A DNA stretch of 64,000 nt from Periplaneta americana (Eukaryota > Arthropoda > Insecta > Blattodea > Blattidae). Below the pieces are notes generated by a model, which made no database searches, was not told the DNA's origin, and saw only the letters and a list, made by a program, of their open reading frames with translations. Every line of letters starts with the position of its first letter. Position 1 is the first letter of the stretch. The stretch lies in the NCBI RefSeq assembly GCF_040183065.1, contig NC_091131.1, forward strand, positions 96,375,830 through 96,439,829. The letters are read 5' to 3'. Below, in pieces: positions 1 through 11,590 of the stretch. The translations under genes and the position numbers were made by a program.

Positions 1-1950
1 TCGGAGTCGAGGGGATTAGCCCACTACTACAACTCCCAACAAAAAACATCAGTTCAAGCGTACACGCCTAGCGTTGGTTTCAGGAATTATAGGCCTATTA
101 TTTTGCAAAAGAACGGTAGGTTTTTTTTTTATAAGTTAATCGCGGAATTTCTTGCTTCACTCCTATTTTATTTCAATATAATTACATGTGATGCGTAAAA
201 ACATATAATCATGCTGTTCTTTTAATCTTAACAACTGATGTTTCTAGAAAGCGACAGAATAGGAGGAGTACCTACTGTTCTACGCAGAGTAGCTTATTCC
301 ATCCCTGTTTTTCATAGTTCTCTCTCGCGCAAAATGAGTTTTAGAATGCACAAATAAAATGTCACAGTTCTAAATGACATTTAGGCTATTTTCTTGCAAT
401 TAGTAGCGCCTCAAAGATTTGTAGGAGCGTACTCTCATAAACTTACGTAAATATTGGTATATTTTGCAAATAAATAAGAATTTATGACTCCATGCTCATT
501 ACATTTCTCTATTTTTTTTATCCAAGAACACGCACAGAAAGTTTTTAATCTCTACAATTCGCTCTGTAAGCATAATGTAAATAATGTAAGCTTAAAAACG
601 TGTAAGGATTGTTCAGCACAGGAGATATAATGTACATTTTTTTCTACCTCTCATTTTAATTTGAATGTAGCCCTATTATATTTATAGGATGGAGAGTAGC
701 GACCGATGAGATCATCAATTCCATCTTATTCTTGATCTTTTGGCACCAACAACAAACGTTGACGTGCAGGAAGGCGATGCTGTGAAAAGCGTTCTTCAGA
801 AAAGGCGCTAGCTTCTTGTTATCCTCGCCATCCACATTTGAGTGAATATCAATAAGTTCGCGAACAGAAAAATGTTGTTGATACTATTAATTACTGTTCC
901 AAGTTGTGTGACTTTGATCAGGTGGGTTTTTCAATTCTATAAGTTACCGTTATTTGCCTTTACAAAAACGTATGACATAATCTGCCTCACTACAGAAATA
1001 GTTAAGTAAAAAGTACAATAAAATATGCGTTAAAATAAAAAAGTTTGCATATGTGAATGTAACTGTAAACAAATATTTCTTTAGAAAAATTAAATAGACT
1101 CCGAACTGCACGAAAAATTTCCAGAAAGATTTCGTAACGTAATGAAATAATGTTCTTTGTCAGAGCGATAGTCTATTAATCAGGTGATTTTATGAAACCT
1201 ACAAAAGAGCAAAGAATGAGAAATGAGAACAGCAAAGCCGCATAGTTATTTAGATAGTGAACTGTTTTATAAGCTTCGATATTAAAGGGAATAAAATTGA
1301 AAGGCGAAAGCATTTCACTGTTACTAAACTAACTAAAAGAAATTTCATTATAAGATTGAGGGGTATTTCAAGCAATTAAAACTGAAAACTGAAAGACGGG
1401 ATTTGTCATAAAAGAAATTCAGACACGTCAAATCTTAGGCCTATATTTAGAAAGGAATATTTTATGGAAACAAAGTATTTTTGCGACTAATTGTTGTGTG
1501 AGTTCGACGTCATCGAGAATATTTTTAATGATTTCCTATAGCTTTTTTATATCTAGGAGGGGATATTTCTTATTTAATATTTAATTTATTTTGTATAGAA
1601 TCACTATGGTAACAATTTCATTATTGATATAGGCCTATTTTGTTAGTCCCTGTGTTATGAAAGCAGTTTATAGATTAAAGCAACATAAAACAAGATGTTT
1701 TAAGAGGAAATAAGAGAATTGAGATTCTGATGATGATAGGATATGGTAACAGAAGACGTAACACAATAAGAGGTGTAGTACACACATTTTAACAAAGCCA
1801 TTTAATCGACCACTTATTTTCTCAATCAACTGTGAATAGAATTATAGGCCTAGAAGCGAAATTCAGAAAACATTGACATGTTAGAGACATAAAAGATCAT
1901 GTTCGTTCATGAAGGTATGAAGGTAGGCTATATATTTAATACAAATTGAA
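1..1950. other. AT-rich sequence without recognisable gene
   Basis: No reading frame, RNA gene or repeat could be recognised here beyond scattered short AGGCCTA palindromes. It may be intergenic or intronic. Confidence 0.5.
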
Positions 1951-1955
1951 CATTC

Positions 1956-2001
<46 letters not shown>

Positions 2002-2023
2002 CATTATTATTATTGTTATTATT
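1956..2023. repeat. (ATT)n microsatellite
   Basis: Nearly pure ATT run with two interruptions (TCA, TGT). It abuts the 3' side of a minus-strand LINE remnant, as several other trinucleotide runs in this window do. Confidence 0.9.
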
Positions 2024-2025
2024 GA

Positions 2026-2510
2026 ATACGTATGATTCAACATTTTATCCAACAAAAACTACCTTCTTTTCAAACAATCTTTGTCGCTGACACCTTCTTT
2101 CATGCATTCATAATGTTCTGCCCAAGAGCATGTCTTTTACTGCAAACCCAGCATTCTACAATCTTTCCTAGGTTACTTTCCGCCTTCCCCTCAGTCCCCA
2201 CATACGATCCATATCTTAATGTTGTCTATCATTTGATAAGTTATCTTCTGCCCCGAATTTTTCTCCCATTCACCATTCCTTCCAGAGCATCCTTCAAATA
2301 GGCAGTTTCTTTTTAGATAGTAAACTCACTAACTCCCTTTTTTCTTCCTGATCAGTTTCAGTGTTATTCTTTCTTCATCTTTCTAGCACAGCTTCGATTT
2401 TTATTCCGTCTGTCCATTTCACATTTCCACGTTTCAAATGCTTGTAGTTGATTCTCTTCACTTATTCCACGATAATGTAACCTTAGTCTAACCCATCCAT
2501 CTATTTTTCC
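2026..2510 (-). mobile_element. RTE/BovB-like LINE ORF2 C-terminal remnant
   Basis: Read on the minus strand, the segment resembles the extreme C-terminal region of an RTE-type non-LTR retrotransposon: an 'FE.W…MDR' stretch, 'LKLIRK', 'KDALEGMVNG', and a terminal part ending near GCTGGGTTTGCAG. Multiple frameshifts and stops show it is dead. The same 3' segment recurs, also on the minus strand, at 27408-27680 and at 39575-39650, which supports a dispersed repeat. Clade assignment is from memory of the family, not from a search. Confidence 0.65.
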
Positions 2511-2555
2511 AATGATTTTTTATTATATTTTCATTATTAACAATAACAGATTAGC

Positions 2556-2556
<1 letters not shown>

Positions 2557-2604
<48 letters not shown>
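2557..2604. repeat. (AAT)n microsatellite
   Basis: Pure AAT run just before the 3' tail of a minus-strand SINE. Confidence 0.9.
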
Positions 2605-2606
<2 letters not shown>

Positions 2607-2624
2607 TAGCGATTACTTTTTTAC

Positions 2625-2859
2625 TTGGTTATTTAACGAAGTTCTATCAACTACTGGGTTATTTAGCGTCGATGAAATTGGTGATAGCGAGATGGTATTT
2701 GGCGAGATGAAGCCGAGGATTCGCCATAGAGTTACCTGACATTCGCCTTAAGGTTGGGAAAAACCTTGGAAAATAATCCAATCAGATAATCAGCCCAAGT
2801 GGGAGCGCAACTTCGGATCAGCAGTCAAACGCGCTACCGCCTGAGCTACACCGGTGGCC
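2625..2859 (-). mobile_element. tRNA-derived SINE, family 1
   Basis: On the minus strand the element begins GCCACCGGTGTAGCTCAGGC, with a good pol III A box (TAGCTCAGGCGG), then a body and a tail containing GACGCTAAATAACC and CGTTAAATAACC. A second copy with a clear B box (GGTTCGATTCC) lies at 36358-36622 and a head-less copy at 35873-36045. The B-box region of this copy is eroded. SINEs of this kind are transcribed by pol III and mobilised by a partner LINE. Confidence 0.8.
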
Positions 2860-2864
2860 ATGAT

Positions 2865-2867
<3 letters not shown>

Positions 2868-2917
<50 letters not shown>
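2868..2917. repeat. (AAT)n microsatellite
   Basis: AAT run adjoining the 5' (head) side of the minus-strand SINE. Confidence 0.9.
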
Positions 2918-2918
<1 letters not shown>

Positions 2919-4070
2919 TCCTTTGAACTTGCTAGTTACTAAAACTCGGATTCTATTCTAAGGGGTTTTTGTGCAGTCCGGGCTCTATAATGAACAAAGC
3001 GATTGTGGAAGCAGAAATATTTCGACTGTGGTTTCCCCGGTTATACTCATTCTATGTAGCATTTCTTCATTCTCAGGTTTAATCTAAGAACAGACTTTGG
3101 AGTTCAAATGAAATGTTAAAAACAAAATTTAACATTCGAACACCAAACGCCAATTGAAACTGCTCTTAAATAATTATAATTGAGCTATTAGTAGTCTACA
3201 ATAAAATGCATAAAATAAGCTCTGCAAAGAACGTGATAAAAATTTGCTTCAAATACGGACATAACGTATGGGAAAAATAATCACTTTGGTTTGTATCAGT
3301 TTTAAATAATGTGTTTGTTTTCTTCTTCTAGTTTGTAATTTTAATACCGATGACACTGTGGTACACCATGCCAGATGCAGCCTACAAGCCATATTAATAT
3401 TTTAATAGTTTCATAACGTAATTCGTAAAGATGAACATTGAATATTTTTCTATACTAGCATTACCACTCAGAGATTCAAATCCATTAGCTCACTGATGTC
3501 CGAGTGCGTTAAATGTCTGGAACAATCGTAAAGGTAAGCCGACTTGGTTAGAGTTAACGCGAGTAATATGCGACTATCCTACACCTCTAAGTGCTGGAAA
3601 CTTACTGAAAAAAATAGGCTATTTAATTTCACACTTTAACGCGAGGCCATAACTTCGGTTCACACTAAGTTCAAAACCTTTAACCATAATCCAAAAAACA
3701 ATAAATTACTCTATATCACAGCTATTAAATCACAAATTTAATTTAAGCAAATCATTTTTACTTTGAATACTATAAAGAGAAATGATCAAGGTTACAATTT
3801 TATATTACCTTCAGACTGACTGTGCAGGAATGCTTCAGCTATAGACTTACTTCAATGTTGTGATGATATGACTGATTTTAAATAATAATTATGACATAAA
3901 TATCATCAAAGATGTAAAATAATTAGGTCTATACTGTGATCTGGTCCTCGACACTTTCCATTAATCGATAACCTCCAAACTTGGGAGTACATAGAGCAAT
4001 CATACTTTCGGGAAAAGAACTCTAGGCTATATTTTTCGATACTTTTCAGTTTTTATAGGGTTAGTTACTA
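2918..4070. other. No gene or known repeat seen
   Basis: AT-rich sequence. No coding signal, pol III boxes or terminal repeats were recognised. Confidence 0.45.
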
Positions 4071-4072
4071 TG

Positions 4073-4128
4073 TTCTTTCTTTCTTTCTTTCTTTCATTCA
4101 TTCTTTCTTTCTTTCTTTCTTTCTTTCC
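4073..4128. repeat. (TTTC)n microsatellite
   Basis: TTTC repeats with one ATTC interruption. Confidence 0.9.
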
Positions 4129-4215
4129 GTTTCAGAAATGGATTAGACTTCCACTATAGGCCTATGATATCAAATTTTATGGTATCATATGGAAGGCTAT
4201 ATCGATCTCTGTTCG

Positions 4216-4460
4216 GCTTCTTCTTCTTCTTCTTCTTCTTCTTCTTCTTCTTCTTTCCTTCTTTCGCATTCAAGAATTAGGTTGAGGCCATTCCGAAACC
4301 AAGGAATTTATTTAAAATTTTGAGGCCATTTCTGTCTTGGTCGTCCCATAAGTCTATCCCTTCTTCCAGTAGGATTATAAAATACTGCTTGCCTGGTAGG
4401 TGATCACGTGGCACTTCTGGTCCACGTTTTGCGAAAATGTATTAAGCTTCTCTCTTCCAC
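4216..4460 (-). mobile_element. RTE-like LINE 3' end with (GAA)n tail
   Basis: The minus-strand translation reads approximately WTRSAT…VFYNPTGRRDR…GRPRQKW, the arginine-rich 'GxRxxGRPRxxW' segment that closes many RTE-type ORF2 proteins. It is followed after about 90 nt by a pure GAA tail (TTC on the plus strand, 4216-4254). Stops interrupt the frame. It is a 5'-truncated dead insertion. Confidence 0.6.
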
Positions 4461-4619
4461 CACTGAAAAATAACAGTGGTAGGCCTAGGTTGTAACATAA
4501 TCCTCATTCTTCGTAAACTAAAAAAGTCGTGGGTTGGAAAATTCTTAGCAGCGGTGTATGAGAGGAATTGTTGGGGCATCATCATCATGGTGGACCGATA
4601 TGGCCTGTTCCGGTCTCTA

Positions 4620-5060
4620 TAGGAAATACTTTATAATAAAACTCATCTTAACATCATCTTCTTGGGCGTCTCACATCTCTTTGACCTTCAGGATGTAGTT
4701 CATGATTTGTTAGACTAGCCTTCGACGGTACATTCGTAATGGGTGTCATTATTTATCCTTTCTTCATATAAAAATTTGCAGTTCATTTCTGACATCTTCA
4801 TTTCTTTTCTTATCTCACAGAGTAGGCTATACTCAGCTGTTCTCCTCAGGAATCTCATTTTCTGTTTCAGTCTTCCTTCTGTCTGGTGTGTTCAAGGTAC
4901 AGATTTCGTATCCATAAGTTAGCATAGACACCGCCATTACATTATAAAACTTTAGTTCTGTATCTTTCTTAGTTTTATTCTGCCACAGACAACTTGGAAT
5001 TTATTTACCTTATTTTGTAGATCGATTTCTTGGTTATATCTACGGACTGTACTTCGTCCC
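4620..5060 (-). mobile_element. RTE-like LINE ORF2 C-terminal remnant
   Basis: The minus strand shows fragments in changing frames: YNQEIDLQNKVNKFQ, MRFLRRTAEYSL, EMKMSEMNCKFLYEERI. This is the order of motifs of a LINE family also present at 49437-49870 (there: MKYLRFVAGYTL). No open frame longer than about 45 codons remains. Neighbouring 4216-4460 could be the further downstream part of the same old insertion. Confidence 0.55.
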
Positions 5061-5307
5061 AGGAGGCTACAAGATTAAGTACTTATTAGCTACTGGAGTT
5101 TTAAGTAAACAACGCACGTGCTCTAGCAAGAGAAGTACTTTACAGACGGCTCACGCGACTCTTGTGTCGTCAAGTTGGGTAGAACAAAACATGGACCATT
5201 TTAACAATTACACTAAAATTCACAACTTAAATTATTTACACTATATACACTATAACACGCTATTTTTACTATTTAAGCTGTCATAAATGTAGGGCTACAT
5301 TGATCAA

Positions 5308-5563
5308 GTCCACACCTGTGGAGTAACGGTCAGCGCGTCTGGCCGCGAAACCAGGTGGCCCGGGTTCGAATCCCAGTCGGGGCAAGTTACCTGGTTGAGG
5401 TTTTTTCCGGGGTTTTCCCTCAACCCAATACGAGCAAATGCTGGGTAACTTTCGGTGCTGGACCCCGGACTCATTTCACCGGCATTATCACCTTCATTTC
5501 ATTCAGACGCTAAATAACCTAGATGTTGATACAGCGTCGTAAAATAACCCAATAAAATAAAAA
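5308..5563 (+). mobile_element. tRNA-derived SINE, family 2, full length, with TSD
   Basis: Head with A-box-like TGGAGTAACGG and perfect B box GGTTCGAATCC, then a core (GCTGGGTAACTTTCGGTGCT, GGACCCCGGACTC) and a tail GACGCTAAATAACC…CAGCGTCGTAAAATAACC ending in AATAAAATAAA. It is flanked by exact 12-bp direct repeats TACATTGATCAA at 5296-5307 and 5564-5575, the signature of target-primed reverse transcription. Other copies are at 12710-12959 and 40635-40767. Confidence 0.92.
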
Positions 5564-5567
5564 TACA

Positions 5568-5712
5568 TTGATCAAACATTATTTACACTATTAAGTAAGC
5601 TTATGCATTGTGTTGTAGGCTATGTTGTAATGCAAGGTACTTTATTTCATAATACTATAGGCTACTTATTTTGTAAATTGTGCACAATAGTGTAAATAAT
5701 GTTTGATCAATG
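5568..5712. repeat. Inverted repeat (25-bp arms)
   Basis: TTGATCAAACATTATTTACA… at 5568-5592 is repeated in inverse orientation at 5688-5712. The left arm overlaps the SINE target duplication, so the SINE landed at the edge of this older palindrome. Confidence 0.7.
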
Positions 5713-5729
5713 CTCTTTATCATCTACAC

Positions 5730-6820
5730 CAGAGCTTGCCAAACTACGGCCCGCGGGCCGGATCGGGCCCGCGAGCTACTTTGTTAGGCTCATTTACTAA
5801 CTTGAAAAAAAAATTAAAAGTCAATAAAAGAAGATTAATTTATTCACGAATTTCAATCGATGAAATCAAATCAGAGGCTCAAATTCTTAAACAAATTGCT
5901 CATATACTGTGGTAACAATGATGTAGGTTGTCCAGCCCAAGCACGAAGTGTGGCAACAGAGCAACCAGAGATTGCACCGCTGTAAGCTGACAACAGCGAC
6001 TTCTTTCGGTACACGCTCATACTTAATAGAGCAGTGAAAATGTGAAGTGGTAAACATTATCCAGTTAAGAATAGTATTAGCACTTTGAGTAATCCACAAG
6101 CATTTAGTCTACTAGTAGTTCTTACAGCGTAACTTAACTTCAATTATGGCAGGGAAAGAAGAAAAGAGAAAATGGACAGTTAATGTTCTGTGTTGCTTAA
6201 ACAACAATGGAGTTCGGACTATTTTATGATTCAAACTGGAAATAAAGTAATTATGCCTGATTTGTAACGAATCAGTTGCTGTCTTTAAAGAATATAATAT
6301 TCGCAGGCATTATGAAATCAAACATTTTTCAAAATTTTCACAATTTACGGGGAAGTTACAGGATGATAAATTTGAAGCAATGAAAAGTGGACTATCATCT
6401 CAACAGAATATTTTCAAGAAACAGAGATCAGACAATGAAGCAGCAACAGTGGCTAGTTTCACATGAACTGGCGAAAAGGACAAAATCTTTCAGTGATGGT
6501 GAACTTATTAAATCGTGAATGATAATGACGGCAAAGGAAATTTGTCCGGAGAAAGTAGATTTATTTAAGAATATTAGTCTTTCAGTGCATACAGTTGCTC
6601 GTAGAGTGGAAGATATTGCCAAAAACATAACTTGCCAGTTGAATGAAGAAAGAAAACAGTTTGAAAGTGTAGATTTTAGTTCAATAAAACACAAAGTTTG
6701 AATACTAATGTTGTTTGTGAGCTTTGTTTATTAATTTAATTTCAACTTACGTGACTTGGCCCGCGATTCTTTCTCGGATGGTTAATGTGGCCCTCGCTAT
6801 GAAAAGTTTGGCAAGCCCTG
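5730..6820. mobile_element. hAT transposon, internally deleted, perfect TSD
   Basis: The ends are CAGAGCTTGCCAAACTACGG on the left and, inverted, CAGGGCTTGCCAAACTTTTC on the right. They are flanked by exact 8-bp duplications ATCTACAC (5722-5729 and 6821-6828). CAG-starting ends and 8-bp duplications define hAT elements. The GC-rich GGCCCGCGG subterminal segment is typical of this lineage. Inside is a 5' fragment of the transposase. The catalytic RNase-H-fold and dimerisation regions are absent, so the element could move only with help in trans. Confidence 0.9.
6146..6702 (+). pseudogene. hAT transposase remnant with BED-type zinc finger
   Basis: The remnant starts MAGKEEKRKWTVN and contains a BED-like finger: C-x2-C (CLICNESVAVF, about 6255-6290) followed by RRHYEIKH, giving the expected Cys2-His2 spacing. 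Downstream are segments FKKQRSDNEAATVASFT and ICPEKVDLF…SLSVHTVARRVEDIAK. This motif order matches the N-terminal third of the transposase-derived FAM200/ZBED/GTF2IRD2-like protein group. There are several stops and frame changes and no catalytic core. It lies between the hAT ends and in the same insertion. Function is lost. Confidence 0.75.
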
Positions 6821-6829
6821 ATCTACACT

Positions 6830-8075
6830 GTTGAACATCTACTTGGAGGATTTGGTCAAGGCAGTAATTGGCAAGGTGAGGTATTCCACAGAAAATTAAT
6901 TTAATTAAACTTGGGAATTCCTTACCTGATTTTTAAATAAGACGTGACCAATTAGACGCGAAATATGTTAGTGAAGTGTTATAAAGTGCTCACTAAACTC
7001 TGAGAAACGTTGTTAAAATATCCACCACATAACCCAGATCTCGTTACACTGGGAGTTTTGCCCATTACAACTTTTTCGAGGCAAAAGGTTTAATGAAAAA
7101 TTCTCTGTTAAACCACTCCGTTGAAAGTGGCGAAAAATAATCTATAGTAGGCTTATAAGCTTAAATACGTAGCCTATGTCTCAGAAGTGGATAGAGCATT
7201 GTAAGAAATGTATCATTTCCCAATGAATCTATTTCGAAAAAAAGTAAGTTATCGTGCCAGCATCAACCTTAGGTTCTGATTATATAAAAAGTGAGTCCAT
7301 GAATTTCAAACAACAGCAGCTGTTTTACTGATTTATTTCTTGTTTCATGAGTTACTCGTACAAACGTGATCATTCACAGGCTTTTCTTTTTCCCATACCA
7401 CATGGTGTGAATGAAAATGTTCTTATGTTGTGTGTGAGCAAAAAAAAAAAAAAAAATCATAGAAAAATTGATTAAAATTTAATTTAATCTTAGATTTTGT
7501 AATGATTATTTACGATAATTTATTTCTTCTATAAGAGTTAAGACCAATAGGGTAATCAATACAAATAGGCCGACTCCAAGTAAAATTGGCCTACAAAAAG
7601 AAATTAGAGATAAGTAACAAAAAAGTTAATAATATACAATACGATTAAATTATTGTAAAAATTTATTAGATTGTAACTTAGTAAGTTACAAAGCATACAG
7701 TATATCTAGCAACTTATTAAAACTGAAATTCATGCACTTAAACATCTATTCCTAATTTAAAATTTTGGACCCAGTTTGATTAGTTCTAGGTAAGTCTTAT
7801 TGCTAACCACATGTAGACAAAGGCCTAAATAATTCTCGATAACATTTTAACTCTCATTTATTATTTATTTATTTACTTGTGTATTTGTCCATTTACTTAT
7901 TATTTAGGCCTGCTTTTATTTATTTACTTCTTTATTTGTTTATTTACTGATTCATTAATTTGTTTATTTATTGCACTGATGTTGCTGGTCTTAAAATTAC
8001 TCATAAATAATTTTCCTTAACTTTAGATTTATAATTTTATGAGGTAAATTTATTTTTTTATCCTTTAAATTATCA

Positions 8076-8080
<5 letters not shown>
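6830..8080. other. No gene seen; AT-rich with short poly-A
   Basis: Contains a run of about 17 A at 7441-7457 and TTTA-rich sequence at 7860-7970. No coding or structured element was recognised. Confidence 0.45.

Positions 8081-8106
<26 letters not shown>
8081..8106. repeat. (GA)n microsatellite
   Basis: Perfect GA dinucleotide run. Confidence 0.9.
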
Positions 8107-8113
<7 letters not shown>

Positions 8114-8180
8114 ACTATTCTAACCACAAAGGATTCCGTAATAGGAAATATGCAAAATATCGTCTAACTTACATCTATAC

Positions 8181-8298
8181 CAGTGGAACTCAAATTTTTT
8201 TGTTTGCGTGCCCTTAAAATTCATTTTTTTTACCTTCGCACCCTCAAATTTTATTGCAATTATATAAGAAATAACAATGTTGAGTGCTAATTAAATGA

Positions 8299-8364
<66 letters not shown>

Positions 8365-8579
8365 GTAATGAATTATGTAGACTAAAATGCTACAGAAGCA
8401 AGGAAAACTCGAGTTGATATTGTAAAAGAAACTATGTAAACTGCAATAGATATCAACAGGAATAATAAAATAAATATGTCACCATTTTACATAGGCAGCC
8501 AGTAGGATGCGTAGGCCTACCCCTTGAGACAACCCCGCGTACCCCTGGAGGTACGAGTACCATATATTGAATACCACTG
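8181..8579. mobile_element. hAT MITE
   Basis: Left end CAGTGGAACTCAA, right end inverted CAGTGGTATTCAA. The subterminal GCGTACCCCTGGAGGTACG resembles hAT families with 'CAGTGGTTCTCAA' ends. Flanking 8-mers ATCTATAC (8173-8180) and GTATATAC (8580-8587) match at 6 of 8 positions, so the duplication is aged. There is no coding capacity, and it is interrupted by an (ATT)n run at 8299-8362. Confidence 0.8.
8299..8362. repeat. (ATT)n microsatellite inside hAT MITE
   Basis: Pure ATT run of about 21 units. Confidence 0.9.
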
Positions 8580-9116
8580 GTATATACAGTAATGGGATTA
8601 AATAAGAAAAAAGGCAAATCTCTCATTGAGGGCATACTAAAGTGAATTAAAATATGGAGTCCAAAGGGAGAGAAACAAAATAGCCTATTTATGATAATTA
8701 AATAAAATATCTAGGCTCATGTACTAGTAACTTATCATACACATTTTAGAATAAATGGTTAAAACGTGTTTTACTACAATTTGGCTACGCTTATACAATA
8801 ATTATTAACTCGAATAAAATAAAACACTCATTTTTTTCTGAGATATAACTTACATCGTTAGAAAATTAATTTCTGTAAATAGCCTATAAGTTAAATTTTG
8901 ATTGTGTAACGCTTAAGACGTGAATATTTGTTAGGCCTACCATCCTAAAAACTTTACTGTAGCCTACATTAACTAAAGACAGCACTCATAAAAGAACTCT
9001 TTGCAGATATTGGAGCAATGGTGGAATAACAATTTCAGTAGAAATTACGAGTTCTAGGAGACAACTTTTCAGATACTCCTGTACTCTACAAACATTGCAG
9101 ATCCAGCGACAATTAA

Positions 9117-9341
9117 CCCTTAAATTGGCAAAACTTCATTTTTTACACTAGTTTATTAAACCTTGTCGCACTGTAAAGAAAACAACTATCACAATGTAGG
9201 CCTACATATTTTATAGGCCTATGTTGTACAATATTATAGTATTGTGACATTTTAATTTTCCTACCATCTTTTTCTATTGTTCTGTTAAAATTATAGCATA
9301 TAGCCTGTTGTATCCTATAGGATACTTTGTCAATTTAAGGG
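9117..9341. mobile_element. piggyBac-like MITE with TTAA duplication
   Basis: A 225-bp element with inverted ends CCCTTAAATTGGCAAA and CCCTTAAATTGACAAA, flanked on both sides by TTAA (9113-9116 and 9342-9345). TTAA targets and CCC-starting ends are the hallmark of the piggyBac superfamily. Sister units of the surrounding repeat at about 9697 and 10068 carry the uninterrupted CAATTAAAT/GAATTAAAT, i.e. the empty site. A 16-bp perfect palindrome GTATCCTATAGGATAC lies near its right end. Confidence 0.85.
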
Positions 9342-10139
9342 TTAAATCTAGATTCTTTTGACGAAAAACCGTAGTCCGAATGTGCCAAAACTGCTACGGT
9401 TAGTCTATTGCAAAATAGGCCTATTTCGAATTAAATCAGATAGTTTAAGTTACAAATTATATTGTCTTCAGAAAAATAACGCTTGCCTTCAAATTTGTAG
9501 GTCTATTGCTATTAATCTAAGTTAATAATTTTTTGGCGATATAACTATTAAAATATGAATCGTTACACAAAATAAATTAAAATATAGCTACAACTAAAAA
9601 AAAAACACTTAGGCCCTATACACGACGCTCTTTGCAGATACTGGAGCAAGAAGTTTTGAAACATTCTTGTCCTCCACAGACAGAATTTATCCAGAATTAA
9701 ATTTAGATCCTTTTAATGAAAGACCGTCGTCGAACTGTGCCAAAAATTTGTACAGTTATTGGGTAATGGTTCAAATGGAAGGAGACACATAACTTAAGAA
9801 TACTGTCTTCAGAAAGATAGATTTAGGCTCCAAATTTCTGTAGATAACCTACTTATCAATTATTTTTGGTGATGTAACTCTTAACATATAAACATTTATC
9901 ACTTTTATCGTTACCCAAAAGCATGTATAACTTATATTAACTAAAGGAAGCGTTTATAAACATCACTTTTTGGAGCAATTGTAAAATGAAAATTTCTATA
10001 AGAACTACAAGTGTTTGCAAATGCTCTTGTCCTTCACAAACCTTGCAGGATTTTCCGGCAATTAAATTTCAATTATTTTGACGAAAACCCGCCGTTTTCG
10101 GACTGTGCCAAAATTGGTACCTTTAGGTTATTACAAAAA

Positions 10140-10372
10140 AAAATGAATTATGATTTATTTAACGACGTTCGCAACTGCAGAGGTTATATCAGCGTTGCCG
10201 GTGTGCCGGAATTTTGTCCCGCAGGAGTTCTTTTACATGGCAGTAAATCTACTAACATGAGCCTGTCGCAATTAAACACACTTACATGCCATCGACCTGG
10301 GCTGAGATGGAACCCGCAACCCGGAGTACAGAAGGCCAGCACTGTACCGACTACGCTACCGAGGCCGACACT
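10140..10372 (-). mobile_element. tRNA-derived SINE, family 3
   Basis: The minus strand begins GTGTCGGCCTCGGTAGCGTA with an A-box-like TAGCGTAGTCGG, then GCGGGTTCCATCTC in the B-box position, and ends …GAACGTCGTTAAATAAATCA. The end resembles the CGTCGTAAAATAACC tail of SINE families 1 and 2. Near-identical TTATTAYAAAA stretches (10129-10139, 10373-10383) are probable target duplications. An open frame of 123 codons crossing it (10011-10382) is incidental. Confidence 0.7.
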
Positions 10373-11590
10373 ATTATTATAAAATGATTCTAATGAAATC
10401 AGACACAACAATAGGCCTAGGCCTACTGTCTTGGAAAAGACAGCGTTTAGCCCCAAATTTCTGTTGTTATATAGGCCTATTAATTTTTGGTTATATTATG
10501 ACATTTTAGGTATAAGCGTATGTTATACCTGCTATTTAGACTAAACTTAATATTGTTCACACATAATGTTAGGCCTATCTAAGTTCTAACATGTTCAAAT
10601 TTTGTAACATGGAACAGTCTTGACAATAAAATTAAAATAAAATTATTTATTCTTCAGAATTTGGTTATGTTTGTAGAATAATTCTTGACACCAAATAAAT
10701 AAAACATAAAATTTTGTGATATGAAAGGTAAGAATTAGAATTTTAATTTCTGTAGTTAGTCTAAATTAGTATATATTGTACCGTGGCGTTTAATTAATAA
10801 AATCAAACCAAAAGAAATTAAATCACTACCAAACAAGTAACCTAAGTTAGCTCAATAAAATAAACCAGATAAGAGAAAATATAAATAAAAAACATAAAAG
10901 AAATATTAATGACTGAATTATTCATCAGGAATTACCTAATAAACTTTAAGGGAACAAAAAAATTAACTTAAATATATTAAAAACTTTAACATTGCAATAT
11001 AACATAGGATTGAAAATAATCATTACCATATCTACGAATTATAGAAACCAAAATAGATAAACCCAAGGCACCTTCACAAACAGAAAATGTTAAAAAAAAT
11101 ATTCTAAAAATAATTCATAATTAAAACCATTCAAATAAATATATAATATTAAAAATAAAACCGAAACAATAAACTCTAAACTTAATAAGGTAACAAGTAG
11201 ATGCTTACATTGCTATTATCGTTATCATAATTTATCTACAGAGCTTATCTACAGATAAAGAAGTGAATATCTGGAGATTTTGGATCAGTGGTAGTATTTT
11301 ATGGAATTAGCATTGCAAGTGGAAATTGGAAGTGCTCCAAAACAACTTTTCAAACATCTTCCTCGTCAGCCACCAATCTCAGAGAACCTAGCAGGAATCG
11401 AACTAGGATTCGTTTGAAGTGGAACCATCGTATGATTGTCCCAAAGCTGAACCTGTTATTAGTATAATGACCTGGATGAAATAAAACTCAGAATTTTGTC
11501 TTGAGAAAGATAGTCTTTGACTTCAAATTTCTGTAGTTATTCACTAATTTTTGATTATGTAACATTTAAAATCTTATTATTTATCTTTAG

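Larger units (their letters stand above)
8930..11590 (+). repeat. Long-period direct-repeat block (about four degenerate units)
   Basis: A shared order of segments recurs: CTTTGCAGATAYTGGAGCAA (8999, 9628; degraded at 9970 and 11265), CCTTGCAG/ACATTGCAG…CAATTAAAT, TTTTGACGAAAACCG…CTGTGCCAAAA (9357, 9715, 10077), CTTCAGAAAGATAG…CAAATTTCTGTAG (9465, 9810, 10430, 11495) and TTTTTGGTGATGTAAC (9535, 9865, 10490, 11550). Units are about 350-600 bp, the differences being insertions of younger elements (9117-9341, 10140-10372). No coding signal. Origin by unequal duplication of an unknown unit is an inference. Confidence 0.7.

Noticed and set aside
10011-10382. 123-codon plus-strand frame
   Set aside because: It runs across the direct-repeat unit and a minus-strand SINE; no domain.
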